The notes under the pieces are model-generated. The model searched no databases, had not been told where the DNA came from, and saw nothing but the letters and a program-made list of their open reading frames with translations. Below are positions 1-5,940 of a DNA stretch of 7,543 nt, piece by piece (the stretch's first letter is position 1; each line of letters opens with the position of its first letter). The position numbers and the translations under genes were made by a program. This DNA comes from REEB85 sp018971455 (lineage in GTDB: Bacteria > Pseudomonadota > Alphaproteobacteria > Acetobacterales > Acetobacteraceae), in contig JAGWNT010000130.1 of the NCBI GenBank assembly GCA_028871195.1, forward strand, positions 1 through 7,543. Reading direction: 5' to 3'.

Positions 1-190
1 GGAATCGACCCGCCTTGCCGAGCGCGAACTGGCCAGCGGGAGGCTGGTATGCCCCCTGCCGCGCAGCCGCGCGGTGCGCTACGTCGGCCATTGGCTGACG
101 TTTCCACGCGCCGAGCGCTACCGGCCGGAGCTGCTCGCACTCGCCCGCTGGATCGCGGCCGAACTCGGCATCCGGCTCGATTTCCCGTGA
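1..190 (+). CDS. LysR-family regulator, GcvA-type, C-terminal fragment
   Basis: The reading frame is open from the left edge (first full codon at base 2) to TGA at 188-190 and gives about 62 residues. The pattern is the end of the LysR substrate-binding domain in GcvA-type regulators. There is a short 'GRLVCPLP' strand, then a 'VGHWLTFPRAERYRP' segment matching the usual aromatic/LV-P-x-x-x-x-x-P stretch, then a final amphipathic helix ('LLALARWIAAEL'). The DNA-binding half lies outside the window, so its target cannot be read here. It runs towards the TRAP permease gene and stops 61 bp from that gene's stop codon, so it is not part of that operon. It could control another neighbour to the left. 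The family call rests only on this tail. Confidence 0.72.
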   Translation, partial: ESTRLAERELASGRLVCPLPRSRAVRYVGHWLTFPRAERYRPELLALARWIAAELGIRLDFP

Positions 191-201
191 CCCGTCGGCG
201 C

Positions 202-229
202 TGACCGGCTCCCGGCCGGCGGCCGGTCA
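202..229. terminator. Hairpin between convergent genes, possible bidirectional terminator
   Basis: There is a perfect 8-bp inverted repeat, TGACCGGC (202-209) and GCCGGTCA (222-229). The 12-nt loop is itself self-complementary (CCGGCCGG inside it). It lies 12 bp after the stop of the left LysR fragment and 22 bp before the stop of the TRAP permease on the other strand, where a shared terminator is expected. No T-run follows on either side, so intrinsic termination is not proven. Confidence 0.45.
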
Positions 230-251
230 TCGGGCTGCGGCCGTCACCGCG

Positions 252-2117
252 CTAGCCGAGAAATCCCGTCGAGATCCACGGAACGAAGGTGATCACCAGC
301 AGGCCGAGAAGCAGCGCGAACAGGTACACCCAGATCCGTCGGATAGCCGCCTCCGGCGAGACTTCGCCGATGATGCACGCCGCGTAGTAGCAAAGGCCGA
401 ACGGCGGCGCGAACAGGCCCAGCCCCATCGCCAGGACCACCACCACCGCGTAGTGCACCTCGTTCACGCCCAGGCTGCGCGCGATCGGAAACAGCAGCGG
501 GCCGAACAACACGATGGCCGGAATACCCTCGAGCACGCTGCCGAGCACGATGAAGGCGAGGATCGAGATCAGCATGAAGCCGATCCACCCGCCGGGCACC
601 GCGGCCATCACCACCGCCAGATCATGCGAGAAGCCCGACTGCGTCAGCGCCCACGCCATCGCCGAAGCGGCACCGACGATGAACAGGATGGCCCCCGACA
701 AGGACGCGGTCTGTACCAGCATCGGCTGCATCCGCGCCCAGCTCAGCCCGCCGCGATAGACCACCAGCGCGATCACCAGGCTGTAGGCGATGCCGACGGT
801 GGACACCTCGGTGGCGGTGGCAATGCCCTCCACCACCGCGCCACGAATCAGAAACGGCAGCGCGAGCGCCGGCAGCGCATGAAGCAGGGCGCGCATCACC
901 CGAGGCATCGGCACGCGCGCCGGGCGATCGCCCTCCTGGTCCTGCCCCGCCCGCCAGCGCGCCACCAGCGCAATCACCACGGCCAGCACCAGGCCCGGCA
1001 GGATGCCGGCGGTGAACAGGGCGGCGATCGACACCCCGGTGACCGAGGAGATCGCGATCAGCACGATCGATGGCGGAATCGTCTCGCTCATCGCGCCGGA
1101 AGCGGCGAGGAGGGAGATCAGCTCGCCATCCTTCATGCCGCGCTTGCGCATTTCGGGAAACAGCACCGGAGCGACCGCGGCCATGTCCGCGGTTTTCGAG
1201 CCGGAAATCCCCGAGACCAGCAGAATCGCGCCGATCAGCACGTAGGACATTCCGGCCCGCACATGCCCCAACAGCGCCGCGAGGAAGCCGACCATCACGC
1301 GCGCCATGCCGGACGCCTCGACCAGCTGGCCAAGAAAGACGAAAAGCGGCACCGCGAGCAGCACCAGGCCGCTCATGCCCTCATCCATCCGCCCGACCAC
1401 GACGGCGAGCGGCGTGGTCGTCGTGGTGAGCAGGTAGGCGGTGGTGGCCAGGCTGAATCCGAAGGCGATGGGCACGCCGGCGGCGACGGCGAGCCCCAGC
1501 AGGCCGATGAAGAACACCACCAGCGCCCAGTTGCCGAGTGCCACGAGCCAGGGTGCTCCGAAAGCCAGCGCCGCGGCGCCGAGGCCCAGCACAAGCGCCA
1601 CGCCGAGCAGATCCCGCCAGCGATGGCGGCCCAGTTGCAGCAGGCTGCTCAGCAGCGCCAGCGCGCAGCCCACCGGCATCGCAGCACCGCGCACCATGCC
1701 CGACCAGCCCAGCGCCGGCGTTTCCACGAAACTCTGATCCTGCAGATAATTCAGGCTCGGCAGCAGGATCAGCGCGAGGAACAGCCCCACCGAGCCGATT
1801 CCCAATGCCTCCAACCATTGCCGCGCGCGCGGCGACAGCGATGCCACGAAGAATGTCAGCCGCATATGCGCCGAACGCTGCACCGCGATGACGGCACCCA
1901 GCATCGCCAGCCAGAGGAACAGGATCGAGGCGAGTTCGTCGGACCAGATGATCGGGTGGTCGAACACCGCGCGGGCGAGGATGCCGATGAACAGGATCAG
2001 CATCTCCGCCGTCAACACGGCGGCGGCGGCGGCTTCCACCGCCCCGCACAGCCAGCGCTCGATGCCCGCCGGCCGCTGGCAGCTCAGCGGCCCGGCCTCG
2101 AGAGCCGTGGAACTCAC
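252..2117 (-). CDS. TRAP transporter permease, fused DctQ-DctM subunits
   Basis: This is an inner-membrane permease of a tripartite ATP-independent periplasmic (TRAP) transporter, which imports organic acids using an ion gradient together with a binding protein. I chose the GTG at 2117, giving 621 aa, because it overlaps the dctP stop in a GTGA arrangement typical of translational coupling; an open frame extends to an ATG at 2180 but only inside dctP. Residues about 20-165 form a DctQ domain with four hydrophobic helices and the motif 'IIWSDELASILFLW', followed by 'GAVIAVQRSAHMRL'. Residues about 170-621 form DctM, with 'LLAVPLFVFLGQLVEASG', 'GISGSKTADMAAVAP' (about 303-317), 'ETIPPSIVLIA' (about 345-355) and 'LFTAGILPG' (about 367-375). 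Many further membrane helices run to the C-terminus. Fused QM permeases are a known variant. It is the second gene of the dctP operon; the substrate cannot be read from the permease. Confidence 0.93.
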   Translation of the reverse strand: MSSTALEAGPLSCQRPAGIERWLCGAVEAAAAAVLTAEMLILFIGILARAVFDHPIIWSDELASILFLWLAMLGAVIAVQRSAHMRLTFFVASLSPRARQWLEALGIGSVGLFLALILLPSLNYLQDQSFVETPALGWSGMVRGAAMPVGCALALLSSLLQLGRHRWRDLLGVALVLGLGAAALAFGAPWLVALGNWALVVFFIGLLGLAVAAGVPIAFGFSLATTAYLLTTTTTPLAVVVGRMDEGMSGLVLLAVPLFVFLGQLVEASGMARVMVGFLAALLGHVRAGMSYVLIGAILLVSGISGSKTADMAAVAPVLFPEMRKRGMKDGELISLLAASGAMSETIPPSIVLIAISSVTGVSIAALFTAGILPGLVLAVVIALVARWRAGQDQEGDRPARVPMPRVMRALLHALPALALPFLIRGAVVEGIATATEVSTVGIAYSLVIALVVYRGGLSWARMQPMLVQTASLSGAILFIVGAASAMAWALTQSGFSHDLAVVMAAVPGGWIGFMLISILAFIVLGSVLEGIPAIVLFGPLLFPIARSLGVNEVHYAVVVVLAMGLGLFAPPFGLCYYAACIIGEVSPEAAIRRIWVYLFALLLGLLVITFVPWISTGFLG

Positions 2118-3124
2118 CCCAGCGCCCCGACCGCGTTCTCCAGCATGCGCCAGTTCTCGGCACCGAACTTGCCGCGCCATTCCTTGTAGAACCCGGCCTG
2201 CGCCAGCGCCTTGCGGAAGGCCGGGCGATCGACCGTATTGAAGCTCATGCCCTTGGCCGTCAGCTGCGCTTTCAGCGTGGCGTCCAGGGCCGCGTTGTCG
2301 GCGCGCTGCTCGACCATGGCGCGGTCGAATTCCTGGTGCAGCATCTGCTGCAGATCGGCGGGCAGCGCCGAGACCGAGCGGCGGTTGCCGAGCAGCCAGA
2401 ACGAATCCCAGATATGGCTGGTTTCGGCGACGTGCTTCTGCACCTCGTAGAGCTTGCCGGCATCGATGGTGACCAGGCCGTTCTCCTCCCCGTCCACCAG
2501 GTGGGTCTGCAGGGCGGTATAGAGCTCGTTGAAGTTGATCGAGGTCGGGTTGGCGCCGAGCGAGGTGAAGAGCGAGGTGAAGATCGGCGAGACCGGGACG
2601 CGGATGCGGTAGCCCTTGAGGTCGCCCGGCGCCGCGATCGTGGTGGCGGACGAGGTGATCTGGCGGATGCCGTTATCCCCCGGCTTGGCCATCACCAGCA
2701 TGCCGCTCTTTTCGATCTCCCCGCGGATATGGGAGCCGAGCGCGCCGTCCATGCTCTTCCAGATATTGTCCGCATTGTTGAAGGCGAAGCCGACATTGTT
2801 CAAGGCCGCCACCGGCGCCACGGTCGAGAGCACGGAGCCGGCGATATTGAGGAAATCGACGCCGCCATTGCGGATCTGCGACAGCAGATCGGTGTCCGAG
2901 CCGAGCTGGCTGGCCGGGAAGAAGCGGATGGCGAGGCGTCCTCCGCTCGCCTTCTGGATGCGGCCGATGGCCTGCTCAAGCCGGGTGTTGATGGGCTGGC
3001 CGATCGATTGGCCGGTGGCCAGCTTCAAGGTGAACTGGGCCGCGCGCGAGCGGGCGGAGCCGATGGCGACGAGCGGCAGCGCAGCAAGCAGCGATCGCCG
3101 GGCAATGGCGTGGGAATGGCGCAT
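2114..3124 (-). CDS. dctP: TRAP transporter substrate-binding protein, DctP type
   Basis: This 336-aa periplasmic solute-binding protein delivers substrate to the fused permease encoded directly downstream (4-bp GTGA overlap). The N-terminus is an export signal: twin arginines at 9-10 ('ARRSLLA'), a hydrophobic stretch, and likely cleavage after 'SRAA' near residue 29. A Tat signal is possible but Sec is not excluded. DctP hallmarks are 'GGRLAIRFFPASQLGSD' (about 61-77), 'DLKGYRIRVP' (168-177) with R175 at the position of the conserved carboxylate-binding arginine, and 'FNELYTALQTHLVDGEENG' (198-216), where N215 matches the usual Q-E-N signature. The conserved arginine suggests a carboxylate-bearing ligand; that is inference from the family. 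The start is supported by AAGGGAG seven bases upstream of the ATG. The gene is transcribed away from lysR, with a candidate LysR box upstream. Confidence 0.93.
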   Translation of the reverse strand: MRHSHAIARRSLLAALPLVAIGSARSRAAQFTLKLATGQSIGQPINTRLEQAIGRIQKASGGRLAIRFFPASQLGSDTDLLSQIRNGGVDFLNIAGSVLSTVAPVAALNNVGFAFNNADNIWKSMDGALGSHIRGEIEKSGMLVMAKPGDNGIRQITSSATTIAAPGDLKGYRIRVPVSPIFTSLFTSLGANPTSINFNELYTALQTHLVDGEENGLVTIDAGKLYEVQKHVAETSHIWDSFWLLGNRRSVSALPADLQQMLHQEFDRAMVEQRADNAALDATLKAQLTAKGMSFNTVDRPAFRKALAQAGFYKEWRGKFGAENWRMLENAVGALG

Positions 3125-3203
3125 GCGTTTTCTCCCTTAGGCGTTTTCGTCGATGCGAGCGGCGAGCCGCCCACCGGGCCTTTTGTTGGACCCTTGCCCG
3201 ATG

Positions 3204-3232
3204 ACACTAGAAAGCGGCGTCTTGAAGCTCAA
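3204..3232 (-). promoter_or_regulatory. Candidate sigma-70-type promoter for the TRAP operon
   Basis: On the minus strand, TTGAGC (3227-3232) and TAGTGT (3204-3209) are separated by 17 bp. Transcription would begin near 3197, about 70 bp upstream of the dctP ATG. The LysR box centred at 3261 would then sit near -64, the typical recognition-site distance for LysR-type activators. The -10 is a poor match, as expected for an activator-dependent promoter. Prediction by eye only. Confidence 0.35.
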
Positions 3233-3245
3233 TCCAGTTTATATT

Positions 3246-3255
3246 ATTGATCAAT
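3246..3255. repeat. ATTGATCAAT palindrome in the divergent regulatory region
   Basis: This is a perfect 10-bp palindrome in an AT-rich island within otherwise GC-rich DNA, abutting the TTAG-N5-CTAA box on its left. Relative to the proposed dctP start it covers about -49 to -58. That places it between the recognition site and the -35, where LysR proteins often make their second, inducer-dependent contact. It could equally be part of the AT-rich lysR promoter. Confidence 0.35.
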
Positions 3256-3267
3256 TAGAAAATCTAA
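3255..3267. promoter_or_regulatory. LysR-type operator 1 (TTAG-AAAAT-CTAA)
   Basis: TTAG at 3255-3258 and CTAA at 3264-3267 form a perfect 4-bp inverted repeat with a 5-nt centre, a T-N11-A LysR box. The right arm runs into the lysR Shine-Dalgarno (AAGGAG, 3266-3271), so bound regulator would probably repress its own gene. The same box is centred about -64 from the proposed divergent TRAP promoter. The sequence includes ATTAG/CTAAT, which I recall as the core reported for GcvA binding. A second copy at 4180-4192 has the same arms and spacing. Confidence 0.6.
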
Positions 3268-3277
3268 GGAGTTCGCC

Positions 3278-4183
3278 ATGCAGATTCCGCTGCGCGCCAT
3301 CGGCGTGTTTCACGCCGCGGCCCGGTGCGGCAGCATCTCGCGCGCGGCGGAGGAGCTTGGCGTCACGCCCTCGGCGGTGAGTCAGCAGATCCAGACGCTG
3401 GAGGTTCAGCTCGGCACCGCGCTGATGGTCAAGGCGGGACGGGGCGTGGCGCTGACCGAGGCGGGCGAGCGCTATTTCGAGCTGATCGGCGATGAGATCG
3501 AGCGCATTTCCGATGCCACCAACCATATTCGCGGCTTTCGCGCCGTCACCACGCTGAACATCCGCGCAACACCCACCCTGGCCACCAAGTGGCTGCTGGG
3601 CCGGCTGCCCGGCTTTCTGGACGGCAATCCGGGATTGGAGGTGCATCTCGACGGCACCAATGAGCCCACCGATTTTTCCAAGGAGGGCGTCGATCTTGAA
3701 ATCCGCCACGGCGAGGGCCGCTGGCCGGGCCTGTTCGTCGAAGGCCTGGCGGAGGAATGGTTCCTGCCGGTGTGCGCGCCGGGCTACTGCCCGGCCGCCA
3801 GCCTGTCGGCCGCCGAACTCGGGCGCCACCGGTTGATCCATTCGGTGAAGTCTCAGGTGCAATGGGGCACCTGGTTCCAGATCGCCGAGGCCGTGCCGGG
3901 CGAGACGCCGCGCCGGGTTCTGTTCGATCGCAGCCATATGTCGATCGACGCGGCGGCCGGCGGGATGGGCATTGCGCTGGAGAGCACGCTGATGATGTGG
4001 CGCGAACTGCGGGAGGGCGCGCTCGTCTGCCCGGTGCGCGACCCGCCCGCCATCTGCCGCACCACGCAATGGCTGGTCTGCCCGCGCGAGCATCTGCGTC
4101 ATCGCAAGGTGCAGGCATTCCTCGCCTGGCTGCGGGCCGAGCGCGACGCATGGGCGCTGGAGGGGCACCGCCATGAAATTTAG
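3278..4183 (+). CDS. LysR-family transcriptional regulator, GcvA-type
   Basis: This 301-aa protein has normal full length for the family. The N-terminal winged helix-turn-helix spans about residues 5-64, with the recognition region 'GSISRAAEELGVTPSAVSQQIQTLE' (about 18-42) and the wing ending 'GVALTEAGERYF'. Residues about 90-295 are the periplasmic-fold effector domain, with GcvA-type features: 'IRATPTLATKWLLGRLPGF', 'VDLEIRHGEGRWPGL' and the late 'AAGGMGIALE'. The usual 'LF-x-R-x-x-R' before the wing is changed to 'LMVKAGRGV', a mild deviation. The ATG is preceded by AAGGAG with 6 bases between. It sits between the divergent TRAP operon and the downstream oxidoreductase, each preceded by the same T-N11-A box, so it probably regulates both and itself. 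The effector is unknown. Confidence 0.94.
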   Translation: MQIPLRAIGVFHAAARCGSISRAAEELGVTPSAVSQQIQTLEVQLGTALMVKAGRGVALTEAGERYFELIGDEIERISDATNHIRGFRAVTTLNIRATPTLATKWLLGRLPGFLDGNPGLEVHLDGTNEPTDFSKEGVDLEIRHGEGRWPGLFVEGLAEEWFLPVCAPGYCPAASLSAAELGRHRLIHSVKSQVQWGTWFQIAEAVPGETPRRVLFDRSHMSIDAAAGGMGIALESTLMMWRELREGALVCPVRDPPAICRTTQWLVCPREHLRHRKVQAFLAWLRAERDAWALEGHRHEI

Positions 4184-4192
4184 TTTTACTAA
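4180..4192. promoter_or_regulatory. LysR-type operator 2 (TTAG-TTTTA-CTAA)
   Basis: TTAG at 4180-4183 and CTAA at 4189-4192 have the same arms and 5-nt spacing as operator 1. Read on the minus strand, the 14-base core differs from operator 1 at only two central positions (ATTAG-T-AAA-A-CTAA against ATTAG-A-AAA-T-CTAA). It overlaps the stop codon of lysR and heads an AT-rich island (about 4176-4210), about 136 bp before the oxidoreductase start. This suggests the LysR protein controls the downstream gene. Confidence 0.6.
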
Positions 4193-4214
4193 TATATTGC
4201 GCCATATTTCTGCA

Positions 4215-4243
4215 TAGAACTTCACAAACCCCACCACTACCCT
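4215..4243 (+). promoter_or_regulatory. Weak candidate promoter for the SAF oxidoreductase
   Basis: TAGAAC (4215-4220) and TACCCT (4238-4243) are 17 bp apart, predicting a start near 4250 and placing operator 2 (centre 4186) at about -64, as at the TRAP side. Each hexamer matches the consensus at only three positions. I list it because the spacing to the operator repeats the geometry of the other promoter; the AT-rich stretch just upstream is an alternative location. Confidence 0.2.
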
Positions 4244-4260
4244 GCCTGGCACGAGCAGGC
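4244..4260 (+). repeat. Short hairpin in the oxidoreductase leader
   Basis: GCCTG (4244-4248) pairs with CAGGC (4256-4260) around a 7-nt loop, and flanking CCTGC/GCAGG offers an alternative pairing. It lies in the 145-bp gap between lysR and the next gene. There is no T-run after it. It could be a leader structure or chance in GC-rich DNA. Confidence 0.2.
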
Positions 4261-4328
4261 GCAGGCCGCGCGGCTCCAACGATCTTCGGCGGCGCCGATG
4301 GCGCGCCGGCCAGAACAGGGAAACGTCC

Positions 4329-5690
4329 ATGAATCTCTCCTCTCTGCTGCAGCAGCGTCTGGCCGCCGGGCGCCCGGTGCGCGTCGGCCTCATCGGGGCC
4401 GGCAAGTTCGGCTCGATGGTGCTCGCCCAGGCGCAGCGCATCGCCGGCTTCCATGTGGTCGGCGTGGCCGACCTCGACCCCGCCAAGGCCCGCGGCTCGC
4501 TCGCACGCGTCGGCTGGCCGGCCGAGCGCTATGCCGCCGCGTCGCTGGGAGACGCGTTGCGAAGCGGCGGCACCTGCGTGCTGGATGACGCCGCCGCCCT
4601 GTGCGCCTTTCCCGATATCGACTGCATCATCGAGGCCACCGGCCACCCGATTGCCGGCGTGCGCCATGCGCTGGCGGCCATCGGCGGCGCCAAACACATC
4701 ATCATGGTCAATGTCGAGGCCGATGTGCTGTGCGGCCCGCTGCTCGCCGAGAAGGCCCGCGCCAAGGGGCTGGTCTATTCGATGGCCTATGGCGACCAGC
4801 CGGCGATCATCTGCGAGCTGGTGGACTGGGTGCGCTCCTGCGGCTTCGAACTGATCTCGGCCGGCAAGGGCATGAACTTCGAGCCCCGCTACCGCTATTC
4901 CACCCCCAGCACGGTGTGGGGCTTCTTCGGCTGGAGCGAGGAGGAAGTGGCCAAGGGCGACTTCAACCCGAAGATGTACAACTCCTTCACCGACGGCACC
5001 AAGGCGGCGATCGAGATGGCCGCAGTGGCCAACGGCACCGGGCTGGACTGCCCCGATGACGGCCTCGCCTTCCCGCCCACCGGCCTGCACGATCTCGCGC
5101 GCGTCTTCCGCCCGGCGGCCGATGGCGGGCGGCTGGCCCGTGCCGGGCTGCTCGACATCGCCGCCAGCCAGGAGCCGGACGGGCGCGAGGTGTTCAACAA
5201 CATCCGCTACGGCGTCTTCGTCACCTTCAAGGCGAATAACGAATACACCCGCGCCTGCTTCCAGCAATACGGCCTGCTGACCGATCCGTCAGGCTGGTAT
5301 GGCTCGATGTGGCGGCCGTTCCACATGATCGGCCTCGAGACCTCGGTCTCGGTGCTCTCGGCCGTGCTGCGCGGCGAGCCGACCGGCACGCCCAAGGAGT
5401 TCCGCGGCGACGCCGTTGCCACCGCCAAGCGCGACCTCAAGGCCGGCGAGATGCTCGATGGCGAGGGCGGATACACCGTCTGGGCCAACGCCATTCCGGC
5501 CGCCCGCAGCCTCGCGATGGGCGGCCTGCCGATCGGCCTGGCCCATAATGTCCGCCTGGTCCGCGACGTCTCCAAGGACAGCGTCGTCCGGTTCAACGAC
5601 GTCGAGCTGCTCAATGATCTGGATGTGCTGGCGCTGCGCAAGGAGATGGAACGCGGCCTGGCCCGGCAGCAGCAACTCGCCGCCGACTGA
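4329..5690 (+). CDS. NAD(P)-dependent oxidoreductase, homoserine dehydrogenase-like, with C-terminal SAF domain
   Basis: This 453-aa protein is probably a cytoplasmic dehydrogenase. Residues about 17-50 form a Rossmann start with 'VGLIGAGKFGSM' (19-30) and an acidic residue (D48 in 'GVADLD') at the end of the second strand, which favours NAD over NADP. 'IDCIIEATGHPIAGVRHAL' (97-115) and 'KHIIMVNVEADVLCGPLL' (122-139) follow the homoserine-dehydrogenase-like fold, but the usual lysine after the asparagine ('NK') is absent ('VNVEADV'), so homoserine is not the likely substrate. The middle region (about 180-345) has conserved-looking aromatic motifs such as 'YGSMWRPFHMIGLET'. Residues about 366-430 resemble a SAF domain ('AKRDLKAGEMLDGEGGYTVWA' ending 'SVVRFNDVEL'). 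The start has AGGGAA about 8 bases upstream. It stands alone downstream of lysR and operator 2, opposite the TRAP operon. I infer that it acts on the imported compound; its reaction is not known to me. Confidence 0.85.
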   Translation: MNLSSLLQQRLAAGRPVRVGLIGAGKFGSMVLAQAQRIAGFHVVGVADLDPAKARGSLARVGWPAERYAAASLGDALRSGGTCVLDDAAALCAFPDIDCIIEATGHPIAGVRHALAAIGGAKHIIMVNVEADVLCGPLLAEKARAKGLVYSMAYGDQPAIICELVDWVRSCGFELISAGKGMNFEPRYRYSTPSTVWGFFGWSEEEVAKGDFNPKMYNSFTDGTKAAIEMAAVANGTGLDCPDDGLAFPPTGLHDLARVFRPAADGGRLARAGLLDIAASQEPDGREVFNNIRYGVFVTFKANNEYTRACFQQYGLLTDPSGWYGSMWRPFHMIGLETSVSVLSAVLRGEPTGTPKEFRGDAVATAKRDLKAGEMLDGEGGYTVWANAIPAARSLAMGGLPIGLAHNVRLVRDVSKDSVVRFNDVELLNDLDVLALRKEMERGLARQQQLAAD

Positions 5691-5754
5691 CGGCGCGCCC
5701 TGTCGCTGGCCGCCTTGGCGGATCATCGCGGGCGGCCGCGGTAAACCCGGCACG

Positions 5755-5783
5755 GAGCATGTCCGCGCGGCCCGGACATGCTC
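5755..5783. terminator. Perfect 11-bp hairpin between convergent genes
   Basis: GAGCATGTCCG (5755-5765) and CGGACATGCTC (5773-5783) are exact reverse complements around a 7-nt loop. The stem is strong and symmetric, lies 64 bp after the oxidoreductase stop and about 157 bp before the decarboxylase stop, and could end transcription from both sides. No T-run is present on either flank. It may instead be a REP-like intergenic element or a protein site. Confidence 0.5.
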
Positions 5784-5817
5784 GGCCGGGGCGCGAACGG
5801 CCTCCGGCGCCATCAGC

Positions 5818-5844
5818 CGTTCGGCCGCGAGCGGCCGCTGAACG
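5818..5844. repeat. Second GC-rich hairpin with a 3-nt bulge
   Basis: CGTTC-GGCCG (5818-5827) pairs with CGGCC-GCT-GAACG (5832-5844): ten base pairs, a 4-nt loop CGAG and a GCT bulge on the right arm. It sits 34 bp after the perfect 11-bp hairpin in the same convergent gap. The rest of 5691-5940 holds smaller GC inverted repeats (for example GAGCC near 5895 and GGCTC near 5915) and no convincing gene. Confidence 0.35.
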
Positions 5845-5940
5845 CGCCATTGCCGAGCCGGATTTGCAGGCCTTTGCCGCCGCCTCGCTCAACGTGCGAG
5901 CCCGTGCGGAGCAAGGCTCACGTATGGGTCGGGTGTATCC

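Noticed and set aside
453..2189. Long plus-strand open frame (578 codons) opposite the TRAP permease
   Set aside because: Its product is rich in His, Gln and Arg with no fold or motif, and it mirrors the GC-rich codons of the clear DctQM gene; it is a shadow.
2336..3250. Plus-strand open frame (304 codons) opposite dctP
   Set aside because: The opposite strand encodes a complete DctP with signal peptide, family motifs and a good ribosome-binding site; this frame has none of these.
3546..5267. Long minus-strand open frame (573 codons) across lysR and the SAF oxidoreductase
   Set aside because: It spans two well-supported genes and their promoter region, and its product is low-complexity Ala/Arg/Gly; it is a shadow.
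5880..5940. Possible tRNA or small RNA near the GAGCC/GGCTC repeat
   Set aside because: No cloverleaf, no T-arm consensus and only a 5-bp stem.
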